Shown: one piece after another, positions 45,122 to 53,729 of the stretch
Numbering within the stretch: position 1 is the stretch's first letter
How the letters are laid out: every line of letters begins with the position of its first letter
Source: Desulfurobacterium sp. TC5-1
GTDB taxonomy: Bacteria > Aquificota > Aquificia > Desulfurobacteriales > Desulfurobacteriaceae
DNA: 64,000 bases
NCBI RefSeq assembly: GCF_000421485.1
Contig: NZ_ATXC01000002.1
Location: 1 to 64,000 of the forward strand
Direction of reading: 5' to 3'
Made by a program: the position numbers and the translations under genes
Notes under the pieces: model-generated
Told to the model about the DNA's origin: nothing
What the model saw: only the letters and a program-made list of their open reading frames with translations
Databases searched by the model: none

Positions 45122-46300
45122 TTAACCCTTAGCTTTAGCAATAACTTTATAGAGATTATCTTTTACATCGTCAAGGATTTCATTGTTGTAAACCTTTTGT
45201 AGAACTGAAAGGTTCTTTTTCAAAATATCTTTATTAAACATCAAAAGCATTTTTGCAGCTTGAAGTCTTAAAGAATCGTCGTTATTAAAATCTGAAACAA
45301 TCCCCAGCAAATACTTTACACCTTCGGGACAGCTCAATCTCCCCTCCGCCCACATAGCAGCACTCCTAACAGACTCATCAGGCGAAAAGAGAAAATCCTT
45401 TACAAGGGAGCAGTATCTCCTGTTTCCTGAATTTCCTATGTAGGTAAGTGCGGAGGTTAAAATAATCGTATCATTATCATTCAAAAAAGGCTTTAAAAGT
45501 TTCGAAGATATCTTTCTATTCTTAACAAAAGGAAGCCTTAAAGCAAGACGCCTCTTTATATCTTCATCAGATATAGCAGATAGAAACGTGTCTATATCAG
45601 GATTTTTGTCATAGGTAAGTATAACTTCAAGTGCCTTTGCCTTCACTTTAGGATCTGTTTCGGTACCAAGGTTCTCCTCTATCCTTTTCAAAACAGCTTC
45701 GGAAGGGCTGTGCGTCAAGTAGTAAGAAATGGCCAGAAATCTCAAGTCAGAATCTTTCGAACCAAGATACTTAGATACACCCTTCACACTATCCCTTCTG
45801 AAATAAAGGGCAAAAAGAGCCGCCTTTACCTCATCTCTATTCCCAATTTCAATAACCTTCTGTAACTCTTTACTACAGATGTCATATTTAGCAAGGCCTT
45901 TAATAGCCACCACCCTTAAATTCGAAGGATAGTTACCATTTAAAACCTGACAGAAGAGCTTACCGGCCCTTCCGTCAGAAAATGAAAAGAGGGAAATTAA
46001 GACAGCTTCTCTCACATCCTCTGCTTTTTCTTTTTTAAAAGCATCAAGCAGACAGTTAAGAGCTTCTGCACTATTTCCGTAATACCCAAGACCTTCTGCT
46101 GCTGCTTTTCTAACCTTTTCACTCTTATCCTTTAAAAGAAGCTGACAGAAAGGTTTAACATAAACAGGATCTTTTGTCCTTGAAAGGTAAAAAACTGCCA
46201 GTACTCTATCCTGAGGATCTTTAGCATTCAAGTTAAAAGGCGCTGCAAAAGCTGACATTCCCATCATTAAAACGGACAAAACCGCAATAAACCTTTTCAT
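45122..46300 (-). CDS. secreted HEAT-repeat protein
   Basis: The protein has about 392 residues. A Sec signal peptide (MKRFIAVLSVLMMGMSAFA, cleaved before APF) precedes about nine HEAT-like helical repeats with recurring K-V-R-K-A-A-A-E-G-L, D-V-R-E-A-V-L and S-V-R-S-A-A-M patterns. It is probably a periplasmic scaffold. Upstream in-frame starts exist at 46312-46315, but ATG 46300 has GGAG 6 nt before it and starts the signal peptide cleanly. It is tightly linked to the SurA-like gene and ends at a shared terminator. Confidence 0.8.
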   Translation of the reverse strand: MKRFIAVLSVLMMGMSAFAAPFNLNAKDPQDRVLAVFYLSRTKDPVYVKPFCQLLLKDKSEKVRKAAAEGLGYYGNSAEALNCLLDAFKKEKAEDVREAVLISLFSFSDGRAGKLFCQVLNGNYPSNLRVVAIKGLAKYDICSKELQKVIEIGNRDEVKAALFALYFRRDSVKGVSKYLGSKDSDLRFLAISYYLTHSPSEAVLKRIEENLGTETDPKVKAKALEVILTYDKNPDIDTFLSAISDEDIKRRLALRLPFVKNRKISSKLLKPFLNDNDTIILTSALTYIGNSGNRRYCSLVKDFLFSPDESVRSAAMWAEGRLSCPEGVKYLLGIVSDFNNDDSLRLQAAKMLLMFNKDILKKNLSVLQKVYNNEILDDVKDNLYKVIAKAKG

Positions 46301-46311
46301 ATACAACTCCA

Positions 46312-47016
46312 TCACTTATCAAGTTCTTCATCGATTTTTTCAAGTAGTTTTTTGTTGAGAGTAACCCCATACTTTTTCCAAAGAGATTCCCCAAATTCCT
46401 GGGCAACCCGCATTCTCTTCTCTTTCCTTATCAGATTAACGAGCTCAACCTTGGATATAACCTTCATTTTGGGATGCTTTGGATCCTTCTTAAAACCATA
46501 TTCACCCTTATGAGCTTCCATAAAATTAGCTATATCGTCAGAAGTCACTTTAAGATAATCAGCAAGCTCCATATTCAGATAAGCCTTTTTAAGATATCTT
46601 AAATAAACAGCTTTCTTAAGCCTTTTTCTTAACTTTTCAGCCTCCTGTTTTGTAATCTTTTTCTCTTTTAAAAGCCCATCAACATAACGGTTTATCTCTT
46701 TATACTTCCTTTCTATATCTTTTCCATACCTTTTAAAATACGATGTTTTTTCAACACCGCTCTTTTCAGCTTCATGGGTTAGTATCTTTTCAAATGTTAA
46801 AGCTTTCGTGGCATCGATAAGGTCCGCTAAAGTAAAGTACCAGTTACCTTTACCAACCTCCGACAACTTCTCCTCTTTATACTTTTTATAATAGCTTTTA
46901 ATCTCAGAAACCGTCACACAGAGATTATCAAACTTCGTAGTAGCAACACACTCTGCCGCATAAATATTTCCTGAGAAAACAAAGATAGAAAAGATAATTG
47001 AAAGGAACAGTTTCAT
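46312..47016 (-). CDS. secreted SurA/PpiC N-domain-like protein
   Basis: The protein has 234 residues. A signal peptide (cleavage near residue 20, IYAA-EC) precedes a highly charged helical domain. The L-A-D-L-I-D-A-T-K-A-L-T-F-E-K-I-L segment and V-T-S-D-D-I-A-N-F-M-E-A-H-K-G-E-Y resemble the chaperone part of SurA/PpiC proteins. No parvulin domain follows, so it would be a chaperone without isomerase. It carries two cysteines just after the signal peptide. An intrinsic terminator lies 21 nt upstream of the start in its leader. It is downstream of the cytochrome genes. Confidence 0.75.
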   Translation of the reverse strand: MKLFLSIIFSIFVFSGNIYAAECVATTKFDNLCVTVSEIKSYYKKYKEEKLSEVGKGNWYFTLADLIDATKALTFEKILTHEAEKSGVEKTSYFKRYGKDIERKYKEINRYVDGLLKEKKITKQEAEKLRKRLKKAVYLRYLKKAYLNMELADYLKVTSDDIANFMEAHKGEYGFKKDPKHPKMKVISKVELVNLIRKEKRMRVAQEFGESLWKKYGVTLNKKLLEKIDEELDK

Positions 47017-47037
47017 AGACTACCTCCATTAAAAAAG

Positions 47038-47054
47038 TGCGGGACAGACCCGCA
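47038..47054 (-). terminator. terminator or attenuator in the leader of the SurA-like gene
   Basis: Minus strand TGCGGG-TCTGT-CCCGCA followed by CTTTTTT. It is a complete intrinsic terminator ending about 15-20 nt before the ATG of the next gene, with the SD GGAGG just after. Either a second terminator of the cytochrome operon or an attenuator. Confidence 0.8.
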
Positions 47055-47112
47055 TAAAAGTCTATTCAAAAGTTAAATCATACAAAACCCAAGACGGAAA
47101 TTAAACTAAAAA

Positions 47113-47131
47113 GGGCGGGATAATCCCGCCC
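47113..47131 (-). terminator. intrinsic terminator after octaheme cytochrome gene
   Basis: GGGCGGGA (47113-47120) and TCCCGCCC (47124-47131) form an 8-bp stem, followed on the minus strand by TTTTTAGTTT. It lies 7 nt past the stop codon. Confidence 0.9.
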
Positions 47132-47137
47132 TAAAAT

Positions 47138-48688
47138 TTACTCTATGTGATGCGTCTCTTTATAAGCTTTAAGCTTTTCTTCATAGCTCTTAATCCATGG
47201 CACATACTTGCTTACATAGTCTGCACCAAGTCTTGGCGTTACACTGTCCTCAAGCCACTCAACAAGTTCAGTTGAAGCTTTAAATGCACCATCCCACCAG
47301 ATGTAACCCGGTGCATAGTGGAACATGGCAATCTCTGTAGGTCTAACTGCCATAGCACCGATGTTCCTGACTATTTTTCTATCAATAGGTGTTGCAAGTC
47401 CCTCTTTCTCAAGTTGTTTCTCAACATCAAAGGCGATTCTCCTCAGGTTATCAAGAAATCCGATGGAAAGGTCACCACCGACAAAGCAGTTTGCCGCCCA
47501 CTGTTTACTATGGCACTGGGTACATACCGCGAAAGCCCTTTTCCTGTTTTCAAGACCATCGGTAGGATACTTAACAGACGGCAGTGCCGGGTGAGGTTTA
47601 CCGGGTTTCCTTACAAATACAAGCTTCCACATTCCCAATTTCCACTTACAGATAGATGCCGGGTTGTGGGTCGGTGCATAAACCATCTTATCACCTTTAA
47701 AGACAGCACCCATGTGACAGCTATCACACGTTGGTGCGAAGTAATCAACACCGGCCTTCAGGATAGGTTTATCAAGATTCCACTCATTAAACTGTGAAAG
47801 GAACATTGCACCGTGCATGGATTTTCCAAACATCTCATAGTTTGGATGGTCTTCAGACTCGTGACATCTTCCGCACGCACCTATACCTGCCCTTACAATT
47901 TTCAACCTGAAGCTGTGGAACGGATGGCAGGCCGCACAGTTTCCAATGCTTCCATCAGGGTTAATCGTTCCAGCACCCATCATTGGCCAGGTTCTAAAGT
48001 CAAAGACAACCCTATCTTTTGTCTTCTTCACTATGCTGATTTTAGTTCCGTGACATGAGTAACATCCCCAGTTTGCAAAGATTTTAACAACAGCACCTGC
48101 CTCTGGAGCCGGGGACTGAAGCTCTTTTGGTACACCGGCGTAAATCCAGACAGGGTCATTAACAATGTCTTTCCACGTTGACTCACCGTAAGTGTTCTGA
48201 TGAGGAATTCTTTTTGTGGCTTTCCATCCAAGAGCCTTAAGAACAATAACAGCAAAGTTGCCGCCGGCTTTTGCCTCTGCCTTCTGAGCAATTAACCCAG
48301 AGTGAGCGTGAATGGAAGCTGTGTACTCTTTAACAATTTTCGGATGACACTTGGCGCAACTTTTAGGTGTAACAAGTGTAGAAATTATAAAGCCGTGATG
48401 TTCATAAGCTGCCGGGTTGCTCCTGTCAGACTTATGACACTCGTAACATCCAACTTTAAACCTGTAGTGAGCTGATCTTTTCCAGTCGTTTACAACAAAC
48501 TGTGTCTTTTTAATGTGGCACTCTATACAGGCCTGACTTTCCTTTGAAAAAGCTTCTTTCGTTGATGTATAGAACATTCCATCAACACCGGGCTTTTCTG
48601 TTGCTGCGTGGGACGGAACAGCAAATACGGATGATGAAAGACAAAATCCTATTCCAAGAAGCGTTACCGCTTTCATAAGACTTCTCAT
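47138..48688 (-). CDS. octaheme c-type cytochrome, hydroxylamine oxidoreductase (HAO) family
   Basis: The protein has about 516 residues. A Sec signal peptide (cleavage near SHAA-TEK) precedes eight CXXCH heme motifs: CIECH, CYECH, CAKCH, CYSCH, CAACH, CGRCH, CDSCH and CTQCH. The eight-heme count, size and the C-terminal helical region match HAO-family proteins. In Campylobacterota and Aquificota such proteins with a NapC-type partner are proposed to reduce nitrite or hydroxylamine to ammonia. It is periplasmic. Of the first two ATGs the second (48688) has the better spacing after GGAGG. It follows the tetraheme gene by about 20 nt. Confidence 0.9.
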   Translation of the reverse strand: MRSLMKAVTLLGIGFCLSSSVFAVPSHAATEKPGVDGMFYTSTKEAFSKESQACIECHIKKTQFVVNDWKRSAHYRFKVGCYECHKSDRSNPAAYEHHGFIISTLVTPKSCAKCHPKIVKEYTASIHAHSGLIAQKAEAKAGGNFAVIVLKALGWKATKRIPHQNTYGESTWKDIVNDPVWIYAGVPKELQSPAPEAGAVVKIFANWGCYSCHGTKISIVKKTKDRVVFDFRTWPMMGAGTINPDGSIGNCAACHPFHSFRLKIVRAGIGACGRCHESEDHPNYEMFGKSMHGAMFLSQFNEWNLDKPILKAGVDYFAPTCDSCHMGAVFKGDKMVYAPTHNPASICKWKLGMWKLVFVRKPGKPHPALPSVKYPTDGLENRKRAFAVCTQCHSKQWAANCFVGGDLSIGFLDNLRRIAFDVEKQLEKEGLATPIDRKIVRNIGAMAVRPTEIAMFHYAPGYIWWDGAFKASTELVEWLEDSVTPRLGADYVSKYVPWIKSYEEKLKAYKETHHIE

Positions 48689-48709
48689 CATTACCTCCCT
48701 TGCCTCAAA

Positions 48710-49243
48710 TTACTTTTGAGCTACCGCGCTCTTTGAAAGCATCGCTTCAATTTTCTCTTTGAAGTAATCACCGTGCCCTACACCGTGGTGGCAGTCGATA
48801 CAGGTCTTGTCAGTTTTACCCTCTTTATACTTCTCATGCATAACGTTATCTGATAGAACCTTGTGACATCCCTTACATGAAGACTCGTATGTATAACGAT
48901 TTCTCTCTTCAAGGTTCTTAACCCAATCAAATTTCTCGGGCCCCGTTATATGTCCGACAGCATCTTTAACTGCCGCTCTGGTTTTAACAAATAGATATAC
49001 AACCACATTAGCGTTATGGGGCATATGACAGTCTACACATGAAGCCTTACACGCCCCGGCAGACCCGCTAAGTGGTCCGTGAGCATTCTCTTCCCAGGTA
49101 TCGTAGGCAAACTTCATTTCGTGGCAGGAGGCACAGAACTGCTCGGTAGAAGAATACTTAACTCCCTGTGCCACCAACAGAGAGATAAAGAGTCCCAAAA
49201 CAAGCCCCCCTGCACAGATGAGAAACGGTTTTTTAGCAGACAT
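48710..49243 (-). CDS. NapC/NirT-type tetraheme cytochrome c, membrane-anchored
   Basis: The protein has 177 residues. One N-terminal membrane anchor (about residues 7-26) and four CXXCH motifs (CASCH, CVDCH, CKGCH, CIDCH) match the NapC/NrfH/CycX quinol dehydrogenase family. It should take electrons from the quinone pool and pass them to the octaheme protein. It is the first gene of the minus-strand operon. GGGGG precedes the ATG. Confidence 0.92.
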   Translation of the reverse strand: MSAKKPFLICAGGLVLGLFISLLVAQGVKYSSTEQFCASCHEMKFAYDTWEENAHGPLSGSAGACKASCVDCHMPHNANVVVYLFVKTRAAVKDAVGHITGPEKFDWVKNLEERNRYTYESSCKGCHKVLSDNVMHEKYKEGKTDKTCIDCHHGVGHGDYFKEKIEAMLSKSAVAQK

Positions 49244-49543
49244 TTAATCCCCCTTCGTGCAGGTTCTTTTAAAAACCTTAATTCTTTATTAACAAACCCT
49301 ATCAGACAAACCCTGAACCGTACATTTTTACCCCTCCCTTATTTTTGTTTACATTTTTAAATGTACAACCTGCTATTATCACCGTCAAGTGGTGAAAAGA
49401 TATTTTAAAATCAATAATTTTATTGATAACCGTTATCGCTTGAACAACGGTCTTACAAAAGAAAGATTCTCCTCTGTCTGAAAATGAACTTAAAGTAGTA
49501 TAATTATTGGCTACTGAAAGCTTATAAAAGCGGAGGACTTAAA
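49244..49543. promoter_or_regulatory. divergent promoter region with three palindromes
   Basis: This 300-nt gap between the tetraheme gene and ileS has no ORF I can support. It contains a 16-bp palindrome TACATTT-TT-AAATGTA (49350-49365), a second TCAATAA-TT-TTATTGA (49411-49426), and GATAAC-C-GTTATC (49425-49437) overlapping the second by two bases. All three are good candidates for dimeric regulator sites upstream of the cytochrome operon. None exactly equals a known FNR (TTGATNNNNATCAA), Rex or Fur box, although the second and third contain TTGAT-like and GATAA-like cores. Confidence 0.6.
49477..49504 (+). promoter_or_regulatory. candidate ileS promoter
   Basis: TATAAT (49499-49504) is a perfect -10 about 40 nt upstream of ileS. 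The -35 is weak (TCTGAA at 49477-49482, 16-nt spacer). Confidence 0.45.
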
Positions 49544-52351
49544 ATGTCAGAGGAGAAGAGAGATTACAAAGAGACACTGAACCTTCCAAAAACATCGTTC
49601 CCTATGAGAGGTAACCTTCCAAAAAAAGAGAAAGAGATACTCAAGAAGTGGGAAGAGATAGACCTTTATCAAAAAGTACTGGAAAGGAAAGATAAAAACA
49701 AAAAGTACGTCCTCCACGACGGACCACCATACGCAAACGGACACATTCACATAGGTCATGCTCTAAATAAGGTTTTAAAAGACATCATCGTAAAGTCAAG
49801 AGCAATGGCAGGATACTTCACGCCTTATGTCCCCGGCTGGGACTGCCACGGTCTGCCTATCGAAAGAGCTGTATTTCAGAAGCTCAAAAAGAGAAAAGAC
49901 GAAGTTGACCCAGTAGAGGTAAGAAAAAAGTGCCGGGAATACGCTGAAAACTGGATAAAAATTCAAAAAGAAGAATTTATAAGACTCGGTGTAATGGGTG
50001 ATTGGAAAAACCCTTACATAACGATGAAGCCACGCTATCAGGCAGACATTTTAAGAGAACTTGCGAAATTCTACGGCAAAGGACTCGTCTATAGGGCCAA
50101 AAAACCCGTTTACTGGTGTCCTAACTGCACAACCGCCCTTGCAGAGGCAGAAATTGAATACAAAGACGAAACTTCAAAGTCCATATATGTAAAGTTTGAA
50201 ATAAAAGATGAAAACTTTCCGGAAAAGAGCTATTTCGTAATATGGACAACAACACCGTGGACTCTTCCTGCAAACGTCGCCGTTATCCTCCATCCAGAAC
50301 TTGAATATCAACTGCTCAAAGATGAAAAAACGGGCGAGTATTACATAATAACAACCACTCTGGTAAAAGAGTTTGAAGAAAAAACAGGGAAAAAGCTAAC
50401 ACCTGTTAAAACCTTTAAAGGCAAAGAGCTTGAGAAAGTAAAATACCAGCATCCATTCGTAGATAGAGAAGGCTTCGCCATACTGGCAGACTTCGTCTCC
50501 GACGAAACGGGAACCGGTGTGGTTCATAGTGCACCCGGTCATGGTGAAGAGGACTACATAGCGGCAAAAGGTTATGACCTTCCAGTACTTGCACCTGTTG
50601 ACGATTATGGAAGATTTACAGAAGAGGCACCGGAGTGGCTCCACGGCATCAAGATATGGAAGGCAAACGATATTATCATAGAAAAGTTAAAGGAAAGTGG
50701 TCACCTCCTGCTTGTCGAAGAGATAGTCCATTCCTATCCTCACTGCTGGCGGTGTAAAAAACCTGTAATCTTCAGGGCAACACCTCAGTGGTTTATCGCC
50801 CTCGATAAAGGTGAACCCACACTTAGAGAAACAGCCCTTTCAGAGATTAAAAAGGTTAAGTGGATTCCTGAATGGGGAGAGATAAGAATCAGCAACATGG
50901 TTGAGCAGAGACCCGACTGGTGCATTTCAAGACAGAGAATATGGGGTGTTCCAATTGTTGCATTCTACTGCGAAAAGTGTGGCAAGCTTATCGCAACAAA
51001 AGAAATAGCCGATCACGTTGCAGATATTTTTGAGAGAGAAAGCGCCGATGCCTGGTACGAAAAAGAGGCAAGAGAACTTCTGCCCGAGGGATTTACATGT
51101 CCAGAGTGTGGCGGTACAGAGTTTAAGAAAGAAATGGATATCCTGGATGTATGGTTTGACTCCGGAAGTTCTCATGCCGCTGTCCTTGAGAGGAGAGAAG
51201 AACTTTCATGGCCTGCAGATATGTATCTTGAAGGCTCAGACCAGCACAGAGGCTGGTTCCAGGCAAGCCTCCTTGAATCCTGCGGAACAAGGGGAAAAGC
51301 TCCGTATAAATCAGTTCTAACACACGGCTTCACCCTTGACCAACAGGGAAGGAAAATGAGCAAATCCCTCGGAAACGTTATTCCACCTCAGGATGTCATA
51401 AAACAGTTTGGCGCTGACATCCTCAGACTCTGGGTATCAAGTGAAAACTTTACAGAAGACGTAAGAATTTCAAACGAAATCCTTAAACAAATAGCTGATG
51501 TTTACAGAAAGATAAGGAACACAATGAGATTTATACTTGGGAACCTGAACGACTTTGATCCTGAAAAGGACACTGTCCCATTCAACGAAATGGAAGAGAT
51601 AGACAGGTGGGCACTTACAAAGTTTTCCGACCTTAAAAAAGAGATTATTAAACATTACGAGGACTTTAAATTTAACAGAATATATCGCTTGGTATATAAC
51701 TACTGTGCAACAGAACTCAGCGCAACATATCTTGACATTCTTAAAGACACACTTTACTGCGAACTTCCCGACTCTAAAAAGAGGAGAAGCGCGCAAACCG
51801 CAATTTACATAATCATAAGAGAACTCACAAAACTTCTCGCACCCATACTATCCTTTACGATGGAAGAAGTCTATTCTCATATCCCGGGAAAGAAAGAGGA
51901 ATCGGTATTTATCGAAGAGTTCAAAGGCGAAATCCCAGAAGAGAGAGAACTCCTTCCCGTTTGGGAAAAACTTATAAAGGTGAAAAGTCTCGTAAACAAA
52001 GCTACGGAAACGGCAAGAGCTGAAAAATTAATTGGCCACTCCCTTGAAGCTGCAATAACGGTCTATGCAGACGGTGACCTTTACCAGCTCCTTAAAAAAT
52101 ACGAAAATGAGCTTCCGTACATTTTCATAACATCAAAGGCAACCGTTAAACCGATCGAAGAAGCACCAGAAACAGCCATAGAAGATGCTGAAATAATAAA
52201 AGGAGCAAAGGTCAGCTTAAATAAAGCACCCGGTAAAAAGTGTGAAAGGTGCTGGATGTACTCAGAAGATGTTGGAAAAGATCCAGAATATCCGGACGTA
52301 TGCCCGAGGTGTGCCGCAGTCTTAAAGAAGATAGATAGCAGGGGGGAATAA
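49544..52351 (+). CDS. ileS: isoleucyl-tRNA synthetase
   Basis: The protein has 935 residues, close to the E. coli length. The class I HIGH motif is G-H-I-H-I-G-H-A-L near residue 66, the editing domain has W-T-T-T-P-W-T-L-P-A-N, and KMSKS is G-R-K-M-S-K-S-L-G-N near residue 605. The C-terminal zinc site (C-E-R-C-W...C-P-R-C) marks the bacterial type 1 enzyme. CGGAGG precedes the ATG. Its last codons and stop lie inside its terminator hairpin. Confidence 0.98.
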   Translation: MSEEKRDYKETLNLPKTSFPMRGNLPKKEKEILKKWEEIDLYQKVLERKDKNKKYVLHDGPPYANGHIHIGHALNKVLKDIIVKSRAMAGYFTPYVPGWDCHGLPIERAVFQKLKKRKDEVDPVEVRKKCREYAENWIKIQKEEFIRLGVMGDWKNPYITMKPRYQADILRELAKFYGKGLVYRAKKPVYWCPNCTTALAEAEIEYKDETSKSIYVKFEIKDENFPEKSYFVIWTTTPWTLPANVAVILHPELEYQLLKDEKTGEYYIITTTLVKEFEEKTGKKLTPVKTFKGKELEKVKYQHPFVDREGFAILADFVSDETGTGVVHSAPGHGEEDYIAAKGYDLPVLAPVDDYGRFTEEAPEWLHGIKIWKANDIIIEKLKESGHLLLVEEIVHSYPHCWRCKKPVIFRATPQWFIALDKGEPTLRETALSEIKKVKWIPEWGEIRISNMVEQRPDWCISRQRIWGVPIVAFYCEKCGKLIATKEIADHVADIFERESADAWYEKEARELLPEGFTCPECGGTEFKKEMDILDVWFDSGSSHAAVLERREELSWPADMYLEGSDQHRGWFQASLLESCGTRGKAPYKSVLTHGFTLDQQGRKMSKSLGNVIPPQDVIKQFGADILRLWVSSENFTEDVRISNEILKQIADVYRKIRNTMRFILGNLNDFDPEKDTVPFNEMEEIDRWALTKFSDLKKEIIKHYEDFKFNRIYRLVYNYCATELSATYLDILKDTLYCELPDSKKRRSAQTAIYIIIRELTKLLAPILSFTMEEVYSHIPGKKEESVFIEEFKGEIPEERELLPVWEKLIKVKSLVNKATETARAEKLIGHSLEAAITVYADGDLYQLLKKYENELPYIFITSKATVKPIEEAPETAIEDAEIIKGAKVSLNKAPGKKCERCWMYSEDVGKDPEYPDVCPRCAAVLKKIDSRGE

Positions 52352-52361
52352 TCTTCCCCCC
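52341..52361 (+). terminator. terminator overlapping the ileS stop codon
   Basis: GGGGGGAA (52341-52348) and TTCCCCCC (52354-52361). The ileS stop codon TAA (52349-52351) is in the loop. A short T-run follows. Confidence 0.8.
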
Positions 52362-52390
52362 TTTACTAACCTTCGCTCAAAGGAGAAGCC

Positions 52391-53065
52391 TTGAGTTTTT
52401 ACAGAGTTAAAGATCTTCCTGAATCCGATCGTCCAAGAGAAAAGCTCCTTAAATTGGGTGCCGAAAACCTGACAGACGCTGAAATAATTGCCATACTTCT
52501 TAGAACAGGTATTAAAGGGAAAAATGTAATAGATCTTGCAAGGGAAATCCTCATTCGGTTCGGCGGAATAGAAGGTATATCTGAAGCCTCAGTAAGAGAA
52601 CTTTCCACCTTTAAAGGATTGGGAAAGGCAAAAGCAATAACATTGAAAGCAGCCATCGAAGCAGGAAGAAGAGCAGGCAAACTGAAAAAAAAGAGAAAGA
52701 TAAACTCACCTGAAGCTGTCGTTAATCTTCTTGAACATCTCAGATATGAAAAGGTAGAAACGTTCGGTATATTAACACTAAACACAAAAGGAGAGCTTAT
52801 AAACATCCATACAGTTTCAAAAGGTGGGGTAAACTTTGCACACATCGAACCTAAAGAGGTCTTCCATCCGGCAGTAAAGGATTTAGCCGTTGCTGTTATC
52901 CTGTTTCACAACCATCCATCAGGAAATCCTGAACCTTCAACAGACGACATAAAAGTAACCAGAAAAATCGTTCAGGGAAGCGAAATTTTAGGTATAGAAA
53001 TCATTGATCACATCATAATAGGAAGAGACAGATTTTTCAGCTTTAAAGAAAATCACCTGATTTAA
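52391..53065 (+). CDS. radC: RadC family JAMM/MPN-domain protein
   Basis: The protein has 224 residues. The N-terminal helix-hairpin-helix region (G-L-G-K-A-K-A near 80) is followed by the JAMM metalloprotease-like motif HNHPSGNPEPSTDD near residue 176. RadC proteins are widespread; the molecular function is unsettled (once linked to DNA repair). Start is TTG with AGGAGAAG upstream. Its 3' end overlaps the convergent nuclease-like gene by 23 nt. Confidence 0.95.
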   Translation: MSFYRVKDLPESDRPREKLLKLGAENLTDAEIIAILLRTGIKGKNVIDLAREILIRFGGIEGISEASVRELSTFKGLGKAKAITLKAAIEAGRRAGKLKKKRKINSPEAVVNLLEHLRYEKVETFGILTLNTKGELINIHTVSKGGVNFAHIEPKEVFHPAVKDLAVAVILFHNHPSGNPEPSTDDIKVTRKIVQGSEILGIEIIDHIIIGRDRFFSFKENHLI

Positions 53066-53729
53066 TCAACTCTTCCTTCCCCGCAACTAACAGATTCTTA
53101 TAACCGTAAGCTTCTAAGAGCTCTTTTATATATTCCGTCGCGAAACTCCCATCAAGTCCTGTACAGAAGGCAAATGTCCTTTGCCCACATTCCCTCGCAA
53201 CTTCATTTAAAAACCCAAGTTTCCTGCCCTTCTTTGTCCTCTTGAACAGTGGATCCCGCCACTGACGAATCATATTTGCCTTACACTCGTGAATCTCAAG
53301 TCCTTCAGGTCCTGAAAAAGCGACATCTATTTCTTTGTCAGAAATCTTCACCCTCCCTCTATATAGTCTGCACTGATTTAGACGCCTAACTTTACCTTTT
53401 AAACGAATTGCACCCCTCTTAGAAAGGACAACCTCAAGAAAATTACCTCTCCGCGTGTCTGTTCTTTTGATAAAAAAAGATTTCAACACATTCAGCAATT
53501 CAACTGCGGCTGAAAAAGAGATTAACCCTGCATCGTAACACTCCCTTACCGTATGAAAAATCCTCTCGGCTGTTATCCTTTCTGAATCTGTAGGCCGGTA
53601 GGTATTAATAAGAACAAAAATACAGGATTTAACTTCCGGATACCTTTTCATAAAACGGAAAAGCCTTTCCATCTCTTTAGAAATAAGCAACCTGTAACTC
53701 TTTCCTTTCCTGCAAGAACACTTCTTCAT
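53043..53729 (-). CDS. PD-(D/E)XK nuclease-like protein
   Basis: The protein has 228 residues, no signal or membrane span. The C-terminal half has a restriction-endonuclease-like signature: E-I-D-V-A (D135) then, after a short hairpin, E-I-H-E-C-K-A (E148, K150). The layout recalls D-x(n)-E-x-K active sites as in DUF1887/Card1-type nucleases and DNA-repair nucleases. E99 may be a further metal ligand. The N-terminal half is basic (C-x-C and many K/R) and may bind nucleic acid. It overlaps the sirtuin by 4 nt and radC (convergent) by 23 nt. Assignment is from motif only. Confidence 0.7.
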   Translation of the reverse strand: MKKCSCRKGKSYRLLISKEMERLFRFMKRYPEVKSCIFVLINTYRPTDSERITAERIFHTVRECYDAGLISFSAAVELLNVLKSFFIKRTDTRRGNFLEVVLSKRGAIRLKGKVRRLNQCRLYRGRVKISDKEIDVAFSGPEGLEIHECKANMIRQWRDPLFKRTKKGRKLGFLNEVARECGQRTFAFCTGLDGSFATEYIKELLEAYGYKNLLVAGKEELIKSGDFL

